NCBI GenBank assembly: GCA_007123015.1
Contig: SKSL01000021.1
Coordinates: 1 to 5,283 of the forward strand
Direction of reading: 5' to 3'
DNA: 5,283 nucleotides
Source of the DNA: Natronohydrobacter sp.
GTDB taxonomy: Bacteria; Pseudomonadota; Alphaproteobacteria; Rhodobacterales; Rhodobacteraceae
Position numbers and translations under genes: made by a program. Below are positions 1-5,283 of the stretch, in pieces. Each line of letters opens with the position of its first letter. Within the stretch, counting starts at the first letter, position 1. The notes below the pieces were generated by a model, which saw only the letters and a list, made by a program, of their open reading frames with translations, did not search any database and had not been told where the DNA came from.

Positions 1-626
1 ATGCCCAAGGCTACGGCCCCGACCGCATCATCATCGACCCCTCGGTCGTGCGTGGCCTCGGCTACTATACTGGCCCGGTCTATGAGGCTGAACTGACCTT
101 CGAGATCACCGACGAAAAAGGCCGTCCGCGTCAGTTTGGCAGCGTGGCAGGTGGCGGGCGCTATGATGATCTGGTCAAGCGCTTCACGGGCCAAGCCGTG
201 CCTGCAACTGGCGTCAGCATCGGGGTGGACCGCTTGCTGGCCGCCCTCGCCGCGAAGGGTCGCCTCGACACCAGTGCGCAAGGCCCCGTCGTTGTGACCG
301 TCATGGACCGCACCCGCATGGCCGATTACATGAGCATGGTCAACGAGTTGCGCGAAGCTGGCATCCGCGCCGAGATGTATCTGGGCAACCCGAAGAATTT
401 CGGCAACCAGTTGAAATACGCCGACAAACGCCAAAGCCCGGTCGCGATCATTCAGGGCGAGGATGAGGCCGCGCGCGATGTGGTGCAGGTGAAAGACCTG
501 ATCCTCGGGGCAAAACTCGCGCAGGATGCGACATTGGAAGAATGGAAATCCCAGCCCGCGCAGGTGGAAGTGCCGCGCGCGGACCTCGTGGCCACAGTGC
601 GCGAGATCATGGGGCGGCACGGATGA
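1..626 (+). CDS. hisS: Histidyl-tRNA synthetase, C-terminal part (5' end outside window)
   Basis: This class II aminoacyl-tRNA synthetase activates histidine with ATP and loads it onto tRNA-His in the cytoplasm. The frame is already open at the window edge (first full codon at position 3), and 207 residues are visible. They include the HisRS histidine-binding signature, here RGLGYYTG (about 51-74), and motif 3 around GGGRYDDL and SIGVDRL (150-236). From about position 285 comes the anticodon-binding domain, with GNPKNF and QLKYADK followed by VAIIQGEDE. Known HisRSs such as E. coli usually have RGLDYYT and an E in the GLERL part of motif 3; here those read RGLG and GVDRL, a divergence that fits the alphaproteobacterial HisRS type as I recall it. 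The stop TGA overlaps the hisZ start (ATGA), so the two are translationally coupled. Identity is very secure; only the N-terminus is missing. Confidence 0.96.
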   Translation, partial: AQGYGPDRIIIDPSVVRGLGYYTGPVYEAELTFEITDEKGRPRQFGSVAGGGRYDDLVKRFTGQAVPATGVSIGVDRLLAALAAKGRLDTSAQGPVVVTVMDRTRMADYMSMVNELREAGIRAEMYLGNPKNFGNQLKYADKRQSPVAIIQGEDEAARDVVQVKDLILGAKLAQDATLEEWKSQPAQVEVPRADLVATVREIMGRHG

Positions 627-1705
627 CAGGGGCCGAGGCGCTGGCCGCCACACTTCTGACGGAAATGCAGGCGGCGGGCGCTGTGCCGGTCGCCGCCGAT
701 ATCCTGCAACCGGCGGAAACGCTGCTCGACCTGTACGGCGAGGATATTCGCGCGCGCGCCTATGTCACCCATGATCCGGTCCTTGGCGAAATGATGCTGC
801 GCCCGGATTTCACAGTCCCTGTGGTGCAAGCACATATGCGGGGCGGCGCAGAACCTGCGCGCTACTGCTATGCGGGTCCTGTTTTTCGCAAACAGGACGG
901 GCGGCGGGCACGGGAATATCTGCAAGTGGGCTATGAGCTGTTCGCCCGCGACGATCCGGCGCGCGCGGATGCGGAAGTCTTCGCGCTGTTTTCGCGGCTT
1001 TTGGAAGGCAAGGAACTGCGCCCGGTTACTGGCGATATCGGTATTCTGAAAGCGGCTGTGTCGGGGCTGGAAACCAGCATAGCGCGCAAATCCGCATTGA
1101 TGCGCCATATCTGGCACCCCAAGCGCTTTCGCGCATTGCTGGAGCGTATGGGCGGGCAAGGGCCGCTGGCCGAAGCACGGGCGGAACTGGTATCAAATCT
1201 GCGTGCGGCGCGTGCCGAAGCCCTGATCGCGGAGGCCGGGCAAATGGTCGGTCTGCGCAGCGCAGATGAAATCGGTGCGCGTATTGCCACCTTGTTACGT
1301 GACGCCGAAGCACCGCCCATCCCACGCGAACAGGTCCAGGCGGTGGAGCGGCTGTTGTCGCTCGCAGCACCCGCGCGGGCGGCGCTTGGGGGTATGCGCG
1401 CGCAGGGCTGGGCGGCGCTTGCGCCCGCGCTGGCCCCGGCGCTCGACAGGCTTGAAGCGCGGCTTGAAGCGCTGGATGCAGCGGGGATCGACACTGCGCA
1501 TCTGCCCTTCGAGGCCAGCTTCGGGCGTATCACGATGGAATATTACGACGGGTTCGTCTTCGGCTTCCTGCCCGCGCGCGAAGACCTGCCGCCCGTGGCG
1601 ACCGGCGGGCGCTATGATGCGCTGACGGCGGTGCTCGGGCAGGGGCAGGCGATCCCGGCGGTGGGCGGCGTGATCCGCCCGGCTCTGCTGGAGGCGCTGA
1701 CATGA
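623..1705 (+). CDS. hisZ: ATP phosphoribosyltransferase regulatory subunit HisZ
   Basis: HisZ is a HisRS paralogue without aminoacylation activity. It assembles with short-form HisG to make an active, histidine-regulated ATP phosphoribosyltransferase. The product is 360 residues. The class II synthetase-like core is recognisable: MLRPDFTVPVVQ (about 58-69), a motif 2-like block with RYCYAGPVFRKQ and REYLQVGYELF (about 80-107), and a motif 3-like GGRYDAL (328-334). The HisRS RGLGYYTG segment is replaced by ITMEYYDG (303-310), so the catalytic arginine is gone, and there is no anticodon-binding domain; both are as expected for HisZ. I chose the ATG at 623, which overlaps the hisS stop and follows a GGGGCGG Shine-Dalgarno-like stretch at 611-617. 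The frame stays open upstream to an ATG at 542, but that lies inside hisS and encodes nothing HisZ-like. Residues 245-290 are rich in Ala, Leu and Arg and contain a perfect 12-bp tandem repeat. Confidence 0.93.
   Translation: MTGAEALAATLLTEMQAAGAVPVAADILQPAETLLDLYGEDIRARAYVTHDPVLGEMMLRPDFTVPVVQAHMRGGAEPARYCYAGPVFRKQDGRRAREYLQVGYELFARDDPARADAEVFALFSRLLEGKELRPVTGDIGILKAAVSGLETSIARKSALMRHIWHPKRFRALLERMGGQGPLAEARAELVSNLRAARAEALIAEAGQMVGLRSADEIGARIATLLRDAEAPPIPREQVQAVERLLSLAAPARAALGGMRAQGWAALAPALAPALDRLEARLEALDAAGIDTAHLPFEASFGRITMEYYDGFVFGFLPAREDLPPVATGGRYDALTAVLGQGQAIPAVGGVIRPALLEALT
1690..1694 (+). promoter_or_regulatory. Strong Shine-Dalgarno for hisG inside the hisZ 3' end
   Basis: GGAGG lies 7 nt before the hisG ATG at 1702. 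It is the best ribosome binding site in the window, and it supports the start that overlaps the hisZ stop. Independent strong initiation here could let HisG be made at a level equal to or above HisZ. Confidence 0.7.
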
Positions 1706-2418
1706 GCCTGAAGCTCGGTGTGCCGTCCAAGGGGCGGCTGATGGAAAAGACTTTTGAATGGTTCGCGGAACGCGGTGTCCAGATGGCCCGCACAGGCGCG
1801 GCGCGGGAATACGCGGGCACTGTCGAGGGTGTCGAGGGTGTCGAGCTGGTCCTGCTCTCGGCCAGTGAAATCCCGCGCGAATTGGCGGCAGGGCGCATCC
1901 ATCTGGGTGTCACTGGATCCGATCTGGTGCGCGAGACACTGGCCGATTGGCCGTCGCAGGTCTGGGAATTGCTGCCGATGGGCTTCGGCCATGCGGATTT
2001 GATCATTGCTGTACCGAAGGTCTGGGTTGATGTCGATACGCTCGATGATCTGGACGCTGTGGCGGCGGCCTTTCGCGCGGAACATGGGTTCCGGCTGCGG
2101 ATCGCCACGAAATATCACCGGCTGGTTCGGGATTATCTGCGCGCGCATGGGGTCGCGGACTATCAGCTTGTGGATAGTCAGGGCGCGACCGAGGGCACCA
2201 TCCGCAACCTGACGGCTGAAGCCGTGGCCGACATCACCTCGACTGGCGAGACGCTGCGCGCGAACCACCTGAAAATCCTGCGCGACGCGCCGGTGCATTG
2301 CTCGCAGGCCACGCTTTTTGCCGCGCGGGCGGCGGATTGGTCGGGCACGACACCTGCGATGCGCGCGCTGGCAGCGCAACTGGGTGTTGCCGTGCCGGAG
2401 GGCCTGACCGGCGTCTGA
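1702..2418 (+). CDS. hisG: ATP phosphoribosyltransferase catalytic subunit, short form
   Basis: HisG condenses ATP with PRPP to phosphoribosyl-ATP, the committed step of histidine biosynthesis, in the cytoplasm. At 238 residues it is the short form, which lacks the C-terminal histidine-binding domain of long HisG and so depends on HisZ, encoded directly upstream. Visible motifs are the N-terminal LGVPSKGRLMEKTFEWF (5-21), GVTGSDLVRE (69-78), GATEGT (161-166), and the PRPP-binding loop DITSTGETLRANHLKIL (177-193). The start overlaps the hisZ stop by 4 nt and is preceded by GGAGG. Residues 41-48 (VEGVEGVE) are encoded by a 9-bp tandem repeat, probably a small in-frame expansion in a surface stretch between two core strands. 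The family call is secure. Confidence 0.96.
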   Translation: MSLKLGVPSKGRLMEKTFEWFAERGVQMARTGAAREYAGTVEGVEGVELVLLSASEIPRELAAGRIHLGVTGSDLVRETLADWPSQVWELLPMGFGHADLIIAVPKVWVDVDTLDDLDAVAAAFRAEHGFRLRIATKYHRLVRDYLRAHGVADYQLVDSQGATEGTIRNLTAEAVADITSTGETLRANHLKILRDAPVHCSQATLFAARAADWSGTTPAMRALAAQLGVAVPEGLTGV

Positions 2419-2432
2419 GCCGATCAGGCTTA
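2416..2432 (+). terminator. Weak hairpin over the hisG stop, possible terminator or attenuation site
   Basis: TGAGCC (2416-2421) can pair with GGCTTA (2427-2432) around a 5-nt GATCA loop, with one G-U pair, and is followed by TTT. The stem is short and the U-tract poor, so it would terminate inefficiently at best. It sits where the histidine unit should end. Confidence 0.22.
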
Positions 2433-2452
2433 TTTCCGCCCGATTTTCGCGC

Positions 2453-2458
2453 TATGCT
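2453..2458 (+). promoter_or_regulatory. Candidate -10 element upstream of the hydrolase-P450 pair
   Basis: TATGCT matches four of six positions of the sigma-70 -10 consensus. It lies in the only intergenic gap between coding units, 26 nt before the hydrolase ATG. The best-placed -35 hexamer, TTATTT at 2430-2435 with a 17-nt spacer, matches poorly. The gap is more AT-rich than its flanks, which fits a promoter, but read-through from hisG is equally possible. Confidence 0.28.
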
Positions 2459-2484
2459 AGATTAAAACCGAGCAGGCGTGTGAC

Positions 2485-3726
2485 ATGAAAGTCGAAAGCT
2501 TCGACAGCCCCGAGAAACCCGCTGCGCGCCAAGGCGTGGCGCGACGGCATGTGTTCTATATCCCCGGCTATGACCCGTTCCCACCCCGCCGCTACCGCGA
2601 GCTTTATCGCTGCGAATCCACTGCTCAGGCGAAAATCAGCGGCTACAAGATCAAACAACGCCCGCGCAAGGGTGACGGCCCCTATGGCTGGATCGTCACA
2701 TCTGAAGTCGAAGGCCTGACCCCCGAGGCCGAGATCACCATTCTGGAATGGTCCGATATCGTGAAGGACTCGATGCAGGCGGGCATTGCCGCGACCTATT
2801 GGCTGCTGGTGAAAACCGCGTGGATTTACCTGTCCACCGGCACGCTGTTTCGTCTGTTCCGCCTGCGCGCGGGGCCGGGGATTGCGGCGATGTATCCGGT
2901 GGTCATGCTGTTGGGGCAACTCCTGATCGCGTTGCTGGCCGCGGGCGCGCTGGGCTGGGGGCTGTCTGTCCTGCTGCCCGGCTGGGCGGCTTACCTGCTC
3001 GGGCTGAGCGTCGTGCCGCCTATCCTGCACGGGTTTCGCCGCATCGACGGGCGGTTTTTCGTGCATTACCTGCTGCTGGATTTCGCTTTTACCGCCAAGC
3101 ACCGGGGCCGCAACCCGCCGGAACTGGAGGCGCGGCTGGATGAATTTGCCACGCGCATCCGGGCGGCGCTCGATGATCCGGGCTTTGATGAAGTGCTGCT
3201 TGTCGGCCATTCCTCGGGCGTGCATCTGGCCGTGTCGGTGCTGGCGCGCGTGATCCGCACAGGCGATGTGCCCGCAGGCAAGCTGGCTTTCCTGTCGCTC
3301 GGCCATGCGGTGCCGATGCAATCCTACTTGCCAGAGGCGCAGCGCTTGCGCGAAGATCTGCGCTATCTGTCCACACGGGATGAGGTTTTCTGGCTCGATG
3401 TCACAGCCCCCGGCGATGGCTGTTCCTATGCGCTGTGCGATCCGGTCTCCTGCTCTGGCGCGGCCCCGAAAGCGGGCAAGCGCTGGCCTATCGTGATCTC
3501 TGCCGTGTTCAGCGAAACCCTGTCGCCCGAGACTTACCGCAAATACCGCCGCCGCTATTTTCGTCTGCATTTCCAGTATCTTTGTGCGTTTGACCGCCCG
3601 CGCGACTATGATTATTTCCTGATCACCGCAGGCCCGCTTTCGCTGGCAGAGCGGTTCAAGGGGCGCAAATCCTCTGCCTCGACCCGCCATAGCTGCTACC
3701 TGTCCGAAAGCCAGCGCCTGCCATGA
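2485..3726 (+). CDS. Membrane-anchored alpha/beta-hydrolase-like protein (putative serine esterase/lipase)
   Basis: This is a 413-residue protein of unassigned function. An early beta strand with a PG turn (HVFYIPGYDP, 22-31) resembles the oxyanion region of alpha/beta hydrolases. GHSSG at 241-245 is a GxSxG nucleophile elbow, with Ser243 the likely nucleophile. Asp305 or Asp311 (in LDVTAPGDG) is the likely acid, and His362 (RLHFQYL) the likely base; these triad partners are inferred from order only. Between strand and elbow lie two strongly hydrophobic segments, about 132-158 and 160-181, flanked by Arg123/126/128 and Arg185/186, suggesting a membrane hairpin with both ends in the cytoplasm. 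Segment 101-122 is also hydrophobic. There is no signal peptide. The start ATG has only a weak AGG upstream (2474-2476). Three cysteines (313, 318, 323) sit near the proposed acid. The stop overlaps the P450 start. A lipid, ester or thioester substrate is plausible but unproven. Confidence 0.85.
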   Translation: MKVESFDSPEKPAARQGVARRHVFYIPGYDPFPPRRYRELYRCESTAQAKISGYKIKQRPRKGDGPYGWIVTSEVEGLTPEAEITILEWSDIVKDSMQAGIAATYWLLVKTAWIYLSTGTLFRLFRLRAGPGIAAMYPVVMLLGQLLIALLAAGALGWGLSVLLPGWAAYLLGLSVVPPILHGFRRIDGRFFVHYLLLDFAFTAKHRGRNPPELEARLDEFATRIRAALDDPGFDEVLLVGHSSGVHLAVSVLARVIRTGDVPAGKLAFLSLGHAVPMQSYLPEAQRLREDLRYLSTRDEVFWLDVTAPGDGCSYALCDPVSCSGAAPKAGKRWPIVISAVFSETLSPETYRKYRRRYFRLHFQYLCAFDRPRDYDYFLITAGPLSLAERFKGRKSSASTRHSCYLSESQRLP

Positions 3727-5087
3727 CGCGCCCGCCCATGCCCAAGCATCGGCCTGACCGTGTGGCCCTGTGGCGGCATCTGGCGATGTTCCGGCGCGAT
3801 ATCCTGTCCACGCAACCGGCGCGGCTGTATCGGGCGAAAATGGCGGAAGTGAAGCTGCCCTTTCTGCACTCGGTCATGGTGAATACACCCGATCTGGTGC
3901 GGCTGGTGCTGCAGGAACGCCCGCGCGACTTTCCGAAATCCGAGCGCGTGCGCGAAGGGTTGCGGCTGCTTCTCAGCAATTCGGTTTTCGTGACCAATGG
4001 CGCGACATGGGCACGCCAGCGCCGCATGATCGACCCGGCTTTCGAGGGAGGGCGGCTGCGCGAGACCTTTCCGGCGATGTGGGACGCCGCACAGGCCAGT
4101 GCCGGGCGGTTGCAAGAAGGCGACATCGAGATCGAAGAGGTCATGAGCCATGCTGCCGCCGATGTGATCTTCCGCACGCTGTTCTCGCTGCCGATCGAGG
4201 ATCAGACCGCCGCTGAGGTCTATCAGACCTTCCGCGCGCATCAGCGCTCAAGCCCGATCCTGAATCTGGCCGCGCTGATCCCATTGCCGCGCTGGCTGCC
4301 GCGCTATTTCCCGCGCGCGACGCGCGAGACTGCCGCGCAGCTCCGCAAGCTGATCGCGCAGATGGTGGATGCACGCGCGGACCAGATCGCGGCGGGCACA
4401 GCCCCCGATGATCTGGCGACCAAGATCATGACCACGCGCGACCCCGACAGCGGCGACACCTTCACCCGCGCGGAAATGGTCGATCAGGTCGCGATCTTCT
4501 TTCTGGCAGGGCATGAGACCAGCGCTTCGGCGCTGGCCTGGACGCTGTATCTGCTGGCCACGCATCCAGACTGGCAGGACCGGCTGGCGCAGGAAGCGCA
4601 GGCACTGCGACCTCATATCGACAGCGGGGTCGCCCCGGATTTCAGCATTCTCAAGCAGTTTCCCCTGATCCGCGACACGTTCCGCGAAAGCCTGCGGCTT
4701 TATCCGCCAGTTCCGATGCTGGTGCGCCAGACCATCCAGCCCGAGCGCTTCCGCAAGCGCGCGCTGCGCGCGGGCACGCAAGTTGTTGTGTCGCTCTGGC
4801 ATATGGGACGTAATGAAAACATCTGGGACGCGCCGCATGACTTCTGCCCCGAGCGCTGGCAGCAAGAGCGCACCAAAGCCTGCGCGCGCGATGCGTTCCT
4901 GCCGTTTTCCAGCGGCCCGCGCGTCTGCACGGGCGCAGGGTTTGCCATGGCAGAGTCCGTGCTGATCCTGGCCCGGCTACTCTGCGACTGGCAGTTCCGG
5001 GCTGTCCCTGAGAAGGTGCCAGTTCCGATGGCGCATATGACGGTGCGGGCGCAGGACGGGATTTGGCTAAAGCTGCAGCGCCGTTAG
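3723..5087 (+). CDS. Cytochrome P450 monooxygenase
   Basis: This soluble 454-residue P450 has no N-terminal membrane anchor. It would insert one oxygen atom from O2 into an organic substrate, using electrons from partner proteins. All hallmark elements are present and in order: WxxxR of helix C (Trp96, Arg100), the helix I oxygen-activation motif AGHETS (262-267), ExxR of helix K (Glu322, Arg325), PERW (376-379), and the heme loop FSSGPRVCTG (395-404) with Cys402 as the axial heme ligand. The heme loop fits FxxGxRxCxG, with Ser rather than Gly at the second position. AGHET and the stretch GRNENIW...FCPERW resemble the CYP4/CYP102-like group more than camphor-type bacterial P450s, which hints at fatty or isoprenoid substrates. 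No ferredoxin or reductase gene is in view. The start overlaps the hydrolase stop (ATGA) and has no clear ribosome binding site, implying translational coupling. An alternative ATG at 3738 is no better supported. Confidence 0.94.
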   Translation: MTRPPMPKHRPDRVALWRHLAMFRRDILSTQPARLYRAKMAEVKLPFLHSVMVNTPDLVRLVLQERPRDFPKSERVREGLRLLLSNSVFVTNGATWARQRRMIDPAFEGGRLRETFPAMWDAAQASAGRLQEGDIEIEEVMSHAAADVIFRTLFSLPIEDQTAAEVYQTFRAHQRSSPILNLAALIPLPRWLPRYFPRATRETAAQLRKLIAQMVDARADQIAAGTAPDDLATKIMTTRDPDSGDTFTRAEMVDQVAIFFLAGHETSASALAWTLYLLATHPDWQDRLAQEAQALRPHIDSGVAPDFSILKQFPLIRDTFRESLRLYPPVPMLVRQTIQPERFRKRALRAGTQVVVSLWHMGRNENIWDAPHDFCPERWQQERTKACARDAFLPFSSGPRVCTGAGFAMAESVLILARLLCDWQFRAVPEKVPVPMAHMTVRAQDGIWLKLQRR

Positions 5088-5231
5088 AGTAAATATCGAT
5101 CAGTTTGAGGCATCGCGCCGATGACCAAACATACTGAGCCGCGCAGCGCCGTGACTTGGTGCGGCGATCCAACGATCCCGCTAAGTCAGTTTAAAGACCT
5201 CTGCATAACGCGATTCCAGTGCCGATGTCCC
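5088..5231. other. Non-coding tail after the P450 gene
   Basis: This 144-nt stretch is less GC-rich than the genes and has no convincing coding sequence, tRNA or rRNA. An ATG at 5121 opens a frame that runs to the window edge, but it reads through both terminal hairpins and its peptide resembles nothing I know. A 5-bp stem, CGCCG with CGGCG around a 10-nt loop, occurs at about 5147-5166. The stretch is most simply the 3' untranslated region of the P450 message; a small RNA ending at the terminator is possible. Confidence 0.5.
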
Positions 5232-5251
5232 GCCCGGCGGCACCGCCGGGC
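5232..5251. repeat. Perfect GC-rich inverted repeat (hairpin) before the terminator
   Basis: GCCCGGCG (5232-5239) pairs perfectly with CGCCGGGC (5244-5251) around the loop GCAC. No T-tract follows directly on either strand, so alone it is not an intrinsic terminator. It touches the next hairpin with no spacer and may stabilise the mRNA 3' end or assist termination. Confidence 0.75.
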
Positions 5252-5283
5252 AGCGCCTGCCTGCCCCCCGGCAGGCGCTTTTG
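5252..5283 (+). terminator. Rho-independent terminator
   Basis: AGCGCCTGCC (5252-5261) pairs perfectly over 10 bp with GGCAGGCGCT (5270-5279) around an 8-nt C-rich loop. T5279-T5282 then begins a T-tract that reaches the window edge. A register-shifted stem, CTGCC with GGCAG, is also possible. The orientation fits the end of plus-strand transcripts carrying the hydrolase and P450 genes. Confidence 0.82.

Noticed and set aside
542..622. Upstream ATG extension of hisZ
   Set aside because: The extra 27 residues lie inside the hisS coding sequence and do not match the HisZ N-terminus; the ATGA overlap at 623 is the natural start.
452..1159. Minus-strand open frame of 235 codons across the hisS/hisZ junction
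   Set aside because: It lies wholly opposite two securely identified genes and encodes a low-complexity Arg/Ala/His-rich peptide.
2452..3690. Long minus-strand open frame of 412 codons opposite the hydrolase gene
   Set aside because: It mirrors the plus-strand gene almost end to end, has a composition typical of antisense frames in GC-rich DNA (many Arg, Gln, His), and shows no known motif, while the plus strand has GHSSG, membrane segments and coupling to the P450.
4651..5172. Minus-strand open frame starting in the tail and running into the P450 gene
   Set aside because: Most of it is antisense to conserved P450 motifs, and it has no recognisable ribosome binding site or domain.
5100..5192. 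Direct repeat TCAGTTT at 5100-5106 and 5186-5192
   Set aside because: Seven bases 86 bp apart with no further similarity is within chance; no sign of an insertion target duplication.
5121..5283. Plus-strand frame from ATG 5121 open to the window edge
   Set aside because: It reads through both terminal hairpins including the terminator, has no Shine-Dalgarno, and gives a Pro/Arg/Cys-rich peptide without family resemblance; probably chance.

Overview
The base composition is GC-rich with strong codon bias. The gene order (hisS, hisZ, a short-form hisG) and the divergent histidyl-tRNA synthetase motifs point to an alphaproteobacterium, most likely of the Rhodobacterales (Rhodobacteraceae/Paracoccaceae). 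That placement is inference from gene content and motif style; genus cannot be read from this window.

Layout, all on the plus strand. (1) Positions 1-626 hold the 3' part of hisS, with catalytic motif 3 and the anticodon-binding domain; its start lies upstream of the window. (2) Positions 623-1705 hold hisZ, the catalytically dead HisRS paralogue that serves as regulatory subunit of ATP phosphoribosyltransferase. (3) Positions 1702-2418 hold hisG, the short-form catalytic subunit. The hisS/hisZ and hisZ/hisG junctions are 4-nt ATGA overlaps, so this is one translationally coupled histidine unit. (4) A 66-bp spacer at 2419-2484 has a weak hairpin over the hisG stop and a possible -10 element, suggesting a second transcription unit. 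(5) Positions 2485-3726 encode a membrane-anchored alpha/beta-hydrolase-like protein with a GHSSG nucleophile elbow. (6) Positions 3723-5087 encode a soluble cytochrome P450 with a complete set of heme and oxygen-activation motifs, again starting in an ATGA overlap. (7) A non-coding tail follows, ending in two back-to-back GC-rich hairpins; the second is a textbook intrinsic terminator at the window edge.

HisG and HisZ together catalyse and regulate the first step of histidine biosynthesis, and HisS charges tRNA-His with the product. The hydrolase and P450 look like a separate two-gene module. Their tight coupling suggests a shared lipid-like or ester substrate, but nothing in the sequence identifies it. 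I see no mobile element, CRISPR array, tRNA or clear sign of horizontal transfer. The hydrolase-P450 pair is the only part without a settled function.
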